Under the pieces are notes generated by a model. That model had not been told where the DNA came from, made no database searches, and worked only from the letters and a program-made list of their open reading frames with translations. A DNA stretch of 64,000 nucleotides. Origin: Fragum whitleyi. Lineage: Eukaryota; Mollusca; Bivalvia; Cardiida; Cardiidae. Positions 1 through 10,809 of this stretch are shown in pieces. The translations under genes were made by a program, and so were the position numbers. The DNA lies in NCBI GenBank assembly GCA_948146395.1, contig OX411548.1:40205737-40269736 (forward strand). The letters are read 5' to 3'. Position 1 is the stretch's first letter, and each line of letters starts with the position of its first letter.

Positions 1-716
1 TTCAACGTTTTCACCGCTAGATTAAACGATCCTGTATAGTTGAAAACGAGTCCTAAATATGAAAAATGATTGACAAATTCAACAATTTTACCATTGATTA
101 AAATATTGCGATCTTTCAGAGACTTTCTTTTTTCAAAAACACAAACTTTGGTTTTCTCAATATTTATTTCAAGACCCCATTTACACGAATACTGATATAG
201 ACTATCTATTTGGGCTTGGAGGCTTTCTTGGCTGGTGGTAAACAGAACTATATCATCCGCAAATAAGATTAAATATTTTGACAATAATTCCAAGTCTGAG
301 TCACTCATTGAGTTTAAGTCTAAATTTTCAGTTATATCATTAATGAAGAGAAGAAACAAGATGGGCGAGAGAGGTTCAACTTGCTTTCAACCGATACTCA
401 CGTTGAAAAAATCCGAAAGAGATGAATTATTTGATAACTTTACACAAGATTGAACACTTTTGTACATTGCTTTTATAATAGTGATAAATCTGCAACTTAG
501 GCTTAGTTCTATTAGTTTATAAAACAGAGCATCTCTGTCCACAGTATCGAATGCTCTCTTATAATCAATAAAAATACACCATAGTTTATTGTTCTTTGAT
601 AAGATATTTTGAATAATAGTGTGAAGAATAAAGATGGCATCGGATGTTGAATGTTTGCTTCGAAATCCGAATTGATTTTCATAAAAAACACGGTTGTTTT
701 CGCACCATGAATTCAA
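1..716 (-). pseudogene. LINE reverse transcriptase palm and thumb fragment
   Basis: The minus-strand frame from 716 shows 'ENQFGFRSKHSTSDAI' and 'FIDYKRAFDTVDRDAL', holding the first catalytic Asp of the RT palm. A TGA stop near 387 sits where the family normally has 'G(V/I)KQGEPLSP'. Beyond it the same frame stays open to base 1 and contains 'FADDIVLF' (bases 241-264, catalytic Asp pair), 'GLEINIEKTK' and 'FSYLG'. All palm motifs survive, but the stop and an upstream frameshift make it non-functional. Confidence 0.85.
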
Positions 717-1374
717 TCTGTCTTAAAACGAGCGAGAAGATTTTTGCTGAAATGTTGATAAGTGTAATGCCCCTGTAACATTCAGGGTTATTCTTATCAC
801 CCTTTTTAAAAAGAGGTACTATTGCACCCTTTGTCCATGAAACAGGATAATTACCCGAATTATAAATGTGATTAAAAATCGATGTGAGAAAAGGGGCTAT
901 AAAATCCTTACAATCGATAAAAAAATCTGCAACGTTGCCTTCAATATCGGAACTTTTATGTCTATTCATTGAGCTAATTGCCTTTTGAATCTCTTCGGTG
1001 CTAATGTTCATATCTAATGATTCGATAATTGACAAATTGTCTGTATCACCATTTAAAAAAGAATTTGATAAATTAGGTTCTTGGTTATTGGAAATATTTG
1101 CAAAATACTGAGCAAAATCTTCTGCTGATAAGTTTGTATCATTTTCAGAAGACTGCTTAGATTGGCGAATTCTGTCCCAAAATTGTCTAGGACTGCTCTT
1201 AGCCAAGTTTGAAAGATTATTTTTTTCTTTATGATAATATTTATTTTTAGCTTTCCGTTTCACTCTATTAAAGTCTGACCTAGCTTTCATAAACTCATTT
1301 CTATTTGAATGGGTTTTATCTGAAAGAAATTTTCGCTTAGCATTGAAAAATGATTTTTTTTTGCCGTTTTGCAA
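679..1374 (-). pseudogene. LINE linker and N-terminal reverse transcriptase fragment
   Basis: A 231-residue minus-strand frame. Its first half is basic and Asn/Ser-rich, as in the endonuclease-RT linker of LINEs. The second half carries 'WTKGAIVPLFKKGD' and 'CYRGITLINISAKIFSLVL', typical of the RT region just before the palm. The true reading leaves this frame near 712, where one extra base moves it into the frame of the next fragment. The first in-frame Met (1374) is probably not a real start, since homologous-looking linker sequence continues upstream in another frame. Confidence 0.75.
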
Positions 1375-1426
1375 TCGTTATCAAACCATGGAGATTTTGA
1401 TTTTCGACTTTTATGTATACCACTTT

Positions 1427-1855
1427 TTACCGTTTTCCCACATAATGAAAAAAATATGTCATTATTAGATTTGAAAACTGAGAAATACAGTCATTTATAT
1501 CTATTTCATTTGTTACTAGGCGATCTATTAAATTATGAAACAAATGAGTCTTGTCTTCTAAAACAGAAGACAAGTCTTCTTTTATTTCACTTTTCCAAAC
1601 TATTTTATCAAAATACGTTACTTTATCAAGACAATGTAAATAGGAATATTCATTTGACAGAGAAAATGAAATTGAGCTGTGATCGCTTAATTCTGTCAAT
1701 GAATTAACATTAAAATTACTCAACCTGTCAAAATTCAAATTAATTTGTTATTAAATAGTCAACAGTACTATTTACAGAGTTACCCCTATATATCCCATGA
1801 TATGTATAATCTCCCTTTTCCAAGCGACCATTAACAATATTAAGTTCATTTAGCT
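1427..1855 (-). pseudogene. LINE endonuclease C-terminal fragment
   Basis: The minus-strand translation shows a 'RGNSV..TVDYLIT' like stretch around 1790-1740, then 'LSDHSSISFSL' near 1690. The second matches the terminal SDH motif of APE-type LINE endonucleases, which nick target DNA to prime reverse transcription. The N-terminal catalytic part is missing, because the copy ends where MITE sequence starts. The frame shifts between these two stretches and again before the linker region. Confidence 0.7.
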
Positions 1856-2146
1856 AATTTCGTTCAGGATGCACAAAATTAGCGATATTTATTACATATC
1901 TGTAATAAAATATGCATACTAGTTCCATGAATACCTCTTATTTCTTCAAGAATCAATGAGACGCCTATAATTTCAATCATATCAGTAAAATGGCGATTTT
2001 TTTTCAAGCTATTTTTTTTTCTTTGATACAGTTGTTGATCATTTTCATGTTTTGAGTGAGTGTTTGGAATGAATAAATCGCTGAGTAAGCGATTAAGAAT
2101 GGTTTTGATTGAGATGAGTGTCAATTTCACGATGTTACTTACTGTA
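1853..2146 (+). repeat. MITE family A, 5'-truncated copy
   Basis: Starts inside the central hairpin of the family ('gctaattt...aaaattagcgatat') and runs to the right terminal repeat, ending 'tcacgatgttacttactg' before TA. It abuts and truncates the LINE on its left. Confidence 0.75.
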
Positions 2147-2149
2147 TAT

Positions 2150-3107
2150 GTAATGACCTTTTTACAAAGATGCCCAACTAGCTAATTGACAAACTCTAAA
2201 TGGCCCCAAATAACGCAGTAAGGGTCCTTATAAATACACAATTCTTACCACCAATTAAAGGTGTGTTAAAATCCTTGCATTGGCTACCAATTCTCAGGAA
2301 TTTGATATGATATCATTGTTATGATACTCAAGGTGAAACATTGAATTCGGACGTTCAGTTTAGTCAAGTTCAAGGTTACTATACTCATCTCATATCTTTG
2401 GATGACGGTTCTTTCATGGACAATAGACCCACAATCCACTGGCTGTCAGGGCTTTATGAAGTTCAGGTCCAAGGTTATGGAATTCATTGGCAACAGTATT
2501 GAAATGCATACAAAGAAAAGCACTATTTAGAAAACAAACCAAAACATTTATATTTAACAAACGTTGTTAATAAATATCATACAAGACGAAATCTCCTTTA
2601 ACATTTTACATGTAAAGCGCAGAAGAACATATGCTATAGATTCTGCGCCATATGAATGTTTTATAATTAGATTTCCAGGGGACAAACCAACACTATATAT
2701 TTTTAGGCACTTACAATAGTGTTGCGCTGACCCCTTGAATTGTATTTCCTTCTTTCTTTTAAAAAAAAACCACATATATGTTAGGTAATATTGGGTCTAA
2801 TTATATATTCATAATGTGTGCAGATTTTTTTTTTCAGTTTTTTTCAGTGAACCGTTTATAATAGATGTTACTTCATTTTCAAACTAAGGCACTGTAACAT
2901 TATTTTTTCTTATCATTGTTCACTATTTTAACTCTATAGGGATGATAGTTTCTGCCAAAAAAACATCATTGCTTTGAGACTTTTTTTGTGAACAGAAACA
3001 GGAATGACCATAGCGCTTTGGACGCAAAATTTTATTTATTATCCAAATTCTTTGCACAGTTGACAACATCGTGTTTTTGACAAGTTGAATCTATTTTCAG
3101 AACTTTT
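2150..3107. other. No gene seen; AT-rich unannotated sequence
   Basis: Stops are frequent in all six frames. No convincing splice-bounded frame, RNA fold or terminal repeats were seen. It may hold old repeat remnants. Confidence 0.5.
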
Positions 3108-3530
3108 CGGAATTACATTAGTTGAGTGTGTTGAGCGAGTTTTGAGTGAAATTTATTCAGTCCGAACACTCATTCAAACAATTCAAAAATGCTCCAAAAT
3201 CACATAAAAAGATAAAATCAACAACTACATTCAATATAAAAGATGGCTAGAAAAATCGCGAGTTCAAAGACATAATTGCAAATATTTATATGGCTTAGCG
3301 TCTGATTGGTTCTTGCAGAAGTAGGAAGTCATTTATAATAGTACTTGTATACATATTTTATTAAAATGAGGTAATAAAAATCGCTAATTTTGTTCGCCCT
3401 GAACAAAATAAGCGATATTTGTTTACCTTCCTTTATTTGCACTCAAAACTTACTCATAGCACTCATTCAATTTCGTTCCCAAATCATTCGAAAATCATTC
3501 ACCTCATCAATTTCACGATGTTGCATACTG
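3108..3530 (-). repeat. MITE family A, rearranged copy
   Basis: The main part (about 3160-3530) is a reverse copy with central hairpin and right end 'tttcacgatgttgcatactg'. The first 50 bases read like the left end of a forward copy, so the two halves are joined head to head with the normal left part missing. Confidence 0.75.
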
Positions 3531-4136
3531 TATCAATTGTTCCTTATTTTCGTGAGAAGCCAAATGTGTTAAAACTGCAAAATGTATTTGGCTTTTGGTT
3601 TTAATTTTCACAAGAAAGCCTCAGAGATTACTTCCCAAATATTTGGGTAAAAAAGCATTTGAGAAAATCTTGGAATCAGCCATTCTTTTTGTGACATATA
3701 TCAGGTATTCATCAATAGCCTAAGAAGCTTGAAACGACACAAACAGCTCCTAAAGGCAGCAAAGTAATGAGAAACGCGAATTTCCAAGAGGATTTGGTTG
3801 TTCGACAATATCTTTGGAATTAGTCTCTGACAAAGCACACGCAGCTATTCAGAGACCACATCAACAACCACTACTTTCCAGTAACGTTGGGTTCGCCACA
3901 TGTGAGGGTCCTATGGCTTAGACATGGACAAACGTTACTTAACTTTTTTTATCATTGGTGTTTAAAATCATTGGAAAATGGCTGTTTATTGAAAGTTCAA
4001 AAATAACCCTTTTCACGAAAAGAATTCTGTATAAATAGAATTGTCAACTCGCGACGTTTATTTTGTGGCTCAGTATTATTCTGACCCTAGCTAATAAGCG
4101 TTTCATGTATGTAACGCAACCCGTTGATCACTTTCA

Positions 4137-4412
4137 GCCGCCACCATAGCGCAGTTGGTTAGGCATGAGACTTCCAATCCGGAAGTCGTGGGTTCGATCC
4201 CCGGTGGCGGCAAATATCCTTTCCGACGTTTGTCTCTCACCAATGGGTAGATAATCGTAAACCTATGTGAGATAGCAGTCGGAGGCTAGGAAAGGGTGTA
4301 ATGGTAGTACAGGTGAAAGAAATACCAGGAATCCATTGTCAGGTGCTCCGGCCGCCGCGATATAACTGCAAGATTGTTGAAAGCGGCGTTAAACTCCATT
4401 CAAACAAACAAA
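4137..4412 (+). mobile_element. tRNA-derived SINE, family 1, with 13-bp target duplication
   Basis: The first 75 bases form a tRNA-like head with B-box sequence 'gggttcgatccccgg'. The body contains 'tttgtctctcaccaatggg' and the tail 'gcggcgttaaactccattc' followed by short caaa repeats. It is flanked by the perfect direct repeat TTGATCACTTTCA at 4124-4136 and 4413-4425. The head lacks a clean cloverleaf, so this is not counted as a tRNA gene. Confidence 0.9.
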
Positions 4413-4829
4413 TTGATCACTTTCACAATATCTGACCCTTTCTTCAATCACCCGCCCACCGACATACGGAAATTAGGATAGAAAACGAGTGACGTGGTAT
4501 ATTGGAAATAGAGACGAGCGACAACCATCCTTACGATAGTTCATTCATTCTGAGCAAGTTTGAAGTCAATCGGATGAAAAGTGTAACCTTTAGAGCGTTA
4601 AAGAGGGTTTTCTGATTAAAATTTTCAAAACAGGTATCGCTATAGCTCTTCTGACCTTCGGTAGGTAGAGATAAAAAATAGTTAATCTCCGGGTGTTATA
4701 ACTGTTAAATTAGTCGTAATAATACTGTAATAACGTATAAATCTGTCCCTGTTACTTATTGCAGATTATAGAAAGTCTTTTAGAAAATAACGCTCAAATG
4801 AAATGCCCTATTTCTTTTTGAAAATGACA

Positions 4830-5193
4830 CGGAAAACCAGCCCTGCGTTCAGGATCAGCAAACAGTTTGCGGCGTTAGCGAGCGTTTTCATGTTCGATGA
4901 TACTGAACGGTATGCTACACCAAAGCGCTTTCGCAAACAGGCGAGCAGAAAAAAGTGGTGACTAGCATAGCTAGCGGTCACATGACAGTGACGTCACAGC
5001 AAAGATTTATCGAAAAAAGTCCTTCGACTGAAACGGAAAAAATGTGAAATTCGTATCGAAATTCGCATGAATGATTAATATACTGGGTCATATATGAATA
5101 TTATGACGATTGTCAACATCGAAGGGTAGAGATTTCAACGAGCAGCGAGTAGAAGAAAAATTTGAGTGGCTGTCACCGGATGCCTAGAACCCG
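4830..5193 (+). promoter_or_regulatory. Promoter-like region and putative first exon ending in a strong donor
   Basis: The region is richer in CG than its surroundings and holds a CRE-like TGACGTCA near 4990. At 5194 the sequence gives CCG|GTAAGTACC, a near-consensus 5' splice site. Downstream, four more exon-like segments follow on the same strand. A transcription start between about 4900 and 5100 is inferred only. Part of 4850-4930 recurs inverted at about 19985-20065, so some of it is repeat-derived. Confidence 0.35.
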
Positions 5194-5329
5194 GTAAGTA
5201 CCTATTCCGGATAAAATCGAATGTCACTGAATTATGCTGATTGCGTTCACTAAGTTTATAAGTACTAAGTATAATTCATTTTTACAGTTTCTTTAAATAT
5301 TATCTGCGCCGATCCTGTGTGATTTTCTT

Positions 5330-6265
5330 CGAAAGGGGGGAGGGGGGGGGGTCTGATAAGCAGCCCAACACTAGTCTAACAGGAATGTGACTTGTCTCTC
5401 CCAAAATTTCAATTTGTGAGGATGAACCCCTGTGCAGATTGCCTGGGTCCACCATTTATAACCATAATAGCCTTGTTCTGTTGATAACATGATTTTATAC
5501 AAGATAAAGATGGCCAGTGTCTGACATATAGAGGTAGAGATGTGATTTTTACCCAATTTTTCTCATAAATCACCCACATTTTCCTGAACAAGAGGCAGTT
5601 GCAAATCCAGAAGGGGTTTAGGGGTCCAAACCATACCCTACTCTTTTAGCCTTATTGTTTTATTTTCATGCAGGATATCAAAAAGAATTGATACCAGGGA
5701 AAAAAACTCCCAACCCCCTCTTAACCCTTATCAGGCTGAACAAATTTAAGCTAAAAATTTCATCAAAATCAAAGGGCAAAAAGCACTGAAAGTACCAACT
5801 GTAGTTTAATTTTTATTTGAAAAACTAAATCTATTGACAGTTCTGGTTTAAAAATAAGAAACAGGTGGTGTAGACTAACATCAGACTGCACATAATATGT
5901 GCACCCTGATGTTTGTCTATAGCTCCTGCCAAAGCAGGAATATTCAGGGTTAAGCATGACAAGGGTTAAGACATCCTGTATCCACTGCAAAATAAGGGGA
6001 ATTTTTAGATAAGGAAGAAAAAAATGAATTTCAGCAAACTTTTTATTTCTGTGAGGGTTATGTTATTACAAGTAGGGGACAACATCCTAATTAGTTAGAG
6101 CATAAAAAGATAGGGATCATTTAACAGTGTTAATGAGTCACAATAGTAACCTTTCTACCAGGGTATAGAAATCAAGAGGACATCATATATCTAAGAAATC
6201 TGTGGACATTGATTCTTGACAACCTATTTGGTAAACAATGCAGTGTTGACAGTTTAATAGAACAT
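5330..6265. other. Gene-free; contains a dispersed bivalve-type repeat fragment
   Basis: G-rich run at about 5334-5351. Around 5880-5970 the sequence ('cagactgcacataatatgtg...tagctcctgcc...gcaggaatattc') resembles 15165-15240 and is probably a shared dispersed repeat. No coding signal. Confidence 0.5.
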
Positions 6266-6270
6266 GTGAC

Positions 6271-6486
6271 GTCCGTGGTCTAGAGGTAGAGGTAGAGGCC
6301 TCTTGACTTGACCCAAAGGTCCTGAGTTCCATTCCTGGAACAGCTATTGATCTTGGTTCTTTCATTGGCCTACACATTTGGCACAAGTACTGGTGAATTT
6401 TCCAGGAAGCAGAATCGAGAGGAATTAATGTAAGTTTAAAGAACTTGTTTCCCTATCGACATAAAATGAATAGGTTTAAACCAATA
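6271..6486 (+). mobile_element. tRNA-headed SINE, family 2
   Basis: Begins with an A-box-like 'gtggtctagaggtagagg' and a degenerate B-box ('ggtcctgagttccattcctgg'). The body contains 'tactggtgaattttcca' and the end has 'cccta(t)cgacataaaatgaat'. A second copy is at 43053-43263. Confidence 0.75.
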
Positions 6487-6489
6487 CAA

Positions 6490-7980
6490 GTGAGCACTTT
6501 TAAATTATGGGCACAACATCTCTCTGTTTACTTAAAACTTTAATCCCCTACCCGAAGGTAAGGGATGTTATTTTGGTGTTATCAATCCCTCTTTCTAGAG
6601 AAAGTATGAGTTTGTCTACAGCATTTCTTACACATTAATGAAGAGATTTCAAAATGATTTGCACAAATAATTCTACACCATCACAAAGGTGCATTGAAAA
6701 AGAGTAAATATGAATGCTTGAAGTTTAAGTTAATTGTTTAAGGTTGAAATATGAGCTATCAAGTGCATTTCTCCTAATTTTATAAATTGATTTACAACAA
6801 TTTTGTAGAAATTTTACTAGTACCTGTAGATATGCAGTGCAAAAGAAATATTGCAATAGCTTTACATTCTATCAACATTGCATTTGAAGGTCAAAGGTGA
6901 AATAAGCCTTTCTGGTGCATTTCTCCTATAAGGATGGATGAATTTGGCACAAATGTGCTCCTTTATTTTAAAGATGTGCACTATCACAGATTTCTTTAGT
7001 GACAGATGTAGAGAGGGTTAGGATCGTTTGAAGACTCGCCTGTTGTAGCCTTATCTTTTCATTTTTGTCACAGATATTCAATTGGAATTGGCAATTGATA
7101 CTAAAAAAATCTACAATTAGTAAGTTTGAACCCTCTGCACAGAAACCCTTGATCCACCAAATGATTTTTTGCAACTTGTGGGTCACTGGTCAAGGTCATT
7201 TGTCAAAAATATACCTGTTGAGAACATCTCTCCTACAATTTATATGAATAGTTTCAAAATAGATGAGTATCCTTTTTTATCAGGAAAAAATGTTTTGGGT
7301 TGAAAAAAGTTCAAATTCAAGGCCGTAATTACTTGAGGTTGAGCCTAAAATCTTAGAGCTCATGTAAGTTTATTCCAGCACAATTTAATTTGGGCTGTTC
7401 ACTCTTGTCTCATTTAACTCTATATTGCTCTTTTGGTAATAGATACAAACAAAGCTTAGTCTTAATGTGATAAACTACCACCTGATCTTAGTCTATACTA
7501 CTTATCCCTTTCAAAGCAGATTTATCTATAGATGGATCTTTTGTTCTGTTTCATTGTTGTTTTTTGTTGTCGTTGTTAAATAATTACTTTCAACCATTTT
7601 ATTTTGATACATAAAGCCATGGTCATCAGTCATGGCCAAGGTCACTCATTTTTAACTTGAACATTTAACTTTAACTTTACTTTCTGTATCAAGCACTTGT
7701 CAGGGAGCATAATGGCTCTTGTTATAAATTGGTTAGGCTAGAAATGGAGAAATCTTGGGAAGCTCATTTAAAATAACATTACAGAAAAGTTTGTTGACCA
7801 CTTAAATAATTAGTCAATTCATTTCTAAAGGAAATCAGCAAGATAAAAATTATCTCAAGGGATTGATGTTTCCTTCTATTCACTTCTAAAGTTAAGTTTT
7901 AGTCTAGTTTTGATCTTGAAATCCATCTTCAAAAAATAAATTTTATTTCTTGTTATTCCTTGTTATCATAAATCTCTTTG
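6490..7980. other. No gene seen; AT-rich intronic or intergenic sequence
   Basis: No convincing coding or RNA feature. The short reading frames on both strands lack splice context and protein-like composition. Confidence 0.5.
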
Positions 7981-7983
7981 CAG

Positions 7984-8050
7984 GTTAATAGATATATTCT
8001 GACTGTGTGTTTGAAATAGTGTGTCAAAAGTCAAAGATCAACAGTGAAAG
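7984..8050 (+). ncRNA. Putative non-coding exon
   Basis: Bounded by 'aaatctctttgcag' and AAAG|GTGAGT, both close to consensus. It contains stops in all frames. Confidence 0.4.
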
Positions 8051-8947
8051 GTGAGTCTACTCACAAATACCAAAAAATTAAAATATCAAAGTGTATAAAA
8101 ATATAGCTTAATTACTTACAATTTTACAATTGCAAACTGTCAATATTCCATCTTACATGGCAATGCAAGCATTTGCCACATTTAGCTGCAGCAACTTGAT
8201 TGTGAAAAGAGTTAATTTGAAAAATTGCATAATATTTGCTCTTGTGATGGTGAACACATGCTACGTTTCAAGTAACTATCTTAAACAAAAGGACAATGGT
8301 GATCCTATGTAAAGTATGGCAGTATGCAGGCTCCATGTTTTAAAGAGCTTCTTGTTTTTTACTAAAATTTATATGGAGTTCTTACTTTAGGACTATGATT
8401 GATATTATATAAATTATTTTGAACCATTTTGGTAATGAATGCATAGACATGCAATACTAAAAAACTCTGAAAACTATATGTCTAAAAGCTTCTGAGCATA
8501 AGTATACATCATGTACATGTATTTACTTTAAAGTTTTCTTCATAGAAAAAAAAAAAAGAATAAACTGTTCAAGAATTTCTACTCCCAAACCTCAAAAACT
8601 TTGGTTATCAGCATGATGCATATTTCTAAGACCCTTTCCTATAAAAGAATTAAATTTGAGTGCCAACTTAAAATTTAGGCCTTTGTATGGAGGTTCTTGG
8701 ATTGTACATATATAGACAGAAGCATCTATAATCCTTTTTCCAAACAATAAGGGTAACATCTTGAAATTTTGACAATAAAATCACCATGTTGCCCTCAGCA
8801 AAAAATTAGTTAATTGCTTTATGAAATATTTTTTATGCTGTTTTGGATTCTTTCCTTTAGAGATTGAAATTGAAATCTTTAAAATGTGTTCCCTCTAAAA
8901 ATGTTAGACATGCATATTTTACTTTTAACTGGTAGCATTGATTTCAG

Positions 8948-8987
8948 TTTCTGCCAAAGTGAATGAAATTACAACCATGAGATCAAA
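8948..8987 (+). ncRNA. Putative 40-base exon
   Basis: Bounded by 'gcattgatttcag' and AAA|GTAAGTCC, an excellent donor. One frame is open and includes an ATG, which stops soon after joining the next segment. Confidence 0.4.
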
Positions 8988-9770
8988 GTAAGTCCGAACA
9001 AGAAAGTCCTTTAAAAGGGTCTATTTCTATGCCTTTAGAAATAATTTTGTAATACAGTGAGAATTTTAGGAATATCACATTACTCTTGTTGAATGGGAGA
9101 AAGTAAAACTTAAAATCTATATGTGGCTGGAGACCAATATTTCAAAAATGAGCCCTTCATGTCAAAGTATGATTGGCATAGCAACAGACCAACAAAAAAG
9201 TCTCATGCCAACCTTTGCAATCTTGAGCAGCTTTTTGTAATGCTAGCTTTGCTGTAATGTACCAAAATTAATCATTTATTATTCACATCATTGTTGCAAT
9301 GTTGTGGGACCAAACTCAGACCTATTTTGTTGGTTGTAAGTCTTTAAAGCTGGACAAAGAAAAATTCCGTTGAAAACCTTTTCTCAGATCACAAAGTGTA
9401 AGCCATGGAAATTTTGTATCTTGGCATTGGCCATTACACAAAATCAAAATATTTCATAGTTATTTTAGAATCAACCAAATTTTAGGGAAACTTGTAATAA
9501 TGAAGGAAAAATGTGTCTTGAAACTTTTTTTTTAAAGCTTTCTCTTGCTTTTAATAAATGAACACACCTTATTTTTCTCTAACACATTCCTGAGACATTG
9601 AATGACACTTGATCTGCAATCCTAGCCATACATTTGAATTTTTGTCTATAGACTCTTTTACATTGGATAAGTTGCATACTGTTTTATATCATGCTGTTTC
9701 TCATTATCATTTTGGAAGTTATGTAGATAGTAAAAGCAAAATATAATAATATTATATGTATCTATTTCAG

Positions 9771-9836
9771 ATTAGTCAAAATGGAAAAATCTGTTTAAAA
9801 GAGACAATGGATCAACAATCAAATGCTGGATAAGAG
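9771..9836 (+). ncRNA. Putative non-coding exon
   Basis: Bounded by 'gtatctatttcag' and AGAG|GTGAAT. Stops occur in the frame continued from the previous segment. Confidence 0.38.
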
Positions 9837-10809
9837 GTGAATTTTGTTACTGATAGTATTCAAAATTAAGAAATAGTAAAAAAGGTTAAATTGAATGTGA
9901 CTTCCAAAGCTCCAGTAATAAAATGACAACTTTACTTTCTGTGTAAATGTCGCCCCTGGTATTTTCAAATAGTAAATATTGACTGGTCTTTACCTGTCAG
10001 AAAAATACTTATCTAGGGTCAAACTATATTTGATTCTCATCTTTAGAAATTCTACTTTTTATACATTCCAAAACTATGTTTGGGAGATATATTGAACTTT
10101 TCGGTCAGTCCGGTCAGTATCAAGCAGAGATGTGCAAGTGATATTTTGGTTACAATCCACTGACTTTTGACAGAGTTATGGTCCTTTCATGAAAAACAGC
10201 CTTTCAAAATGGACAAGCACTTGTAGAAGGTGTTAGCCTGCTGTCTGACAGCCTAGTCATCTTTATAAATTTGAAAAACTTATCCACACATTTTTGTACT
10301 TGGGCATCATATGATATCAAAAAAGGTAAATCGATCATGGAAATAGTATTTTGATAGTCTAAATACCAAAAAGATCACTTCTAAGTGAATTACAGCATTA
10401 CAAATTTTTCTTTTACTCTTGTTTTTAACTTATTCTGAATAATCATTTCATGTGAAAGCTAATACAGGAATTTTAATATTGAATTTAAAAATTCTGAAAA
10501 TTCAAATGGGCAAAAAATCATACTTTTTGTCTTTGCAAAAGGACCATATTTGGACTACAGAAAAATAATTAATTTGAAATAAATACTGATAAATCTGTCT
10601 ACTTTCAGGTTTTTGGTCGTACAGACAACATATGTTTCAACCTGTCACTGTCCTTCAGAGATTATGAGTGCTTCAGAAATTGAGATGTGATCATCAACAA
10701 TAGATTGAACTGTAAAATGCACATTTAACCCTAGTTATACTGAATAATACTGCTTTAAAGTCAAAGTGCTGAAAGCATTGAATGCACCTATTTCGAGGAA
10801 ATATTTATT

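Larger units (their letters stand above)
1..1855 (-). mobile_element. Decayed non-LTR (LINE) retrotransposon, 5' and 3' truncated
   Basis: Read on the minus strand, this stretch encodes in order the C-terminal part of an APE-type endonuclease, a linker rich in Lys and Asn, and most of a reverse transcriptase. The frame changes near 1360-1430 and near 712, and a TGA stop lies near 387, so it is a dead copy. The 3' end leaves the window at base 1. The 5' end stops where a family A MITE begins, near 1855. Its clade (jockey/CR1/L2-like) cannot be fixed by eye. Confidence 0.85.
5100..10800 (+). ncRNA. Candidate multi-exon non-coding transcript or 5' UTR exon chain
   Basis: Putative exons are an exon ending at 5193, then 7984-8050, 8948-8987, 9771-9836, and one beginning at 10609. 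Acceptors are 'tctctttgcag', 'attgatttcag', 'tctatttcag' and 'tctactttcag'. Donors are gtaagt, gtgagt, gtaagt and gtgaat. Joined in order, the segments carry stops in every frame; the longest AUG reading I found is about a dozen codons across the third and fourth. It could be a long non-coding RNA, or leader exons of the receptor gene starting near 33.2 kb, whose first coding exon needs an upstream exon. No polyadenylation site can be assigned. Confidence 0.35.

Noticed and set aside
4137..4211. Possible tRNA gene
   Set aside because: The B-box is good but the cloverleaf is poor, and the sequence continues into a SINE body with target duplications.
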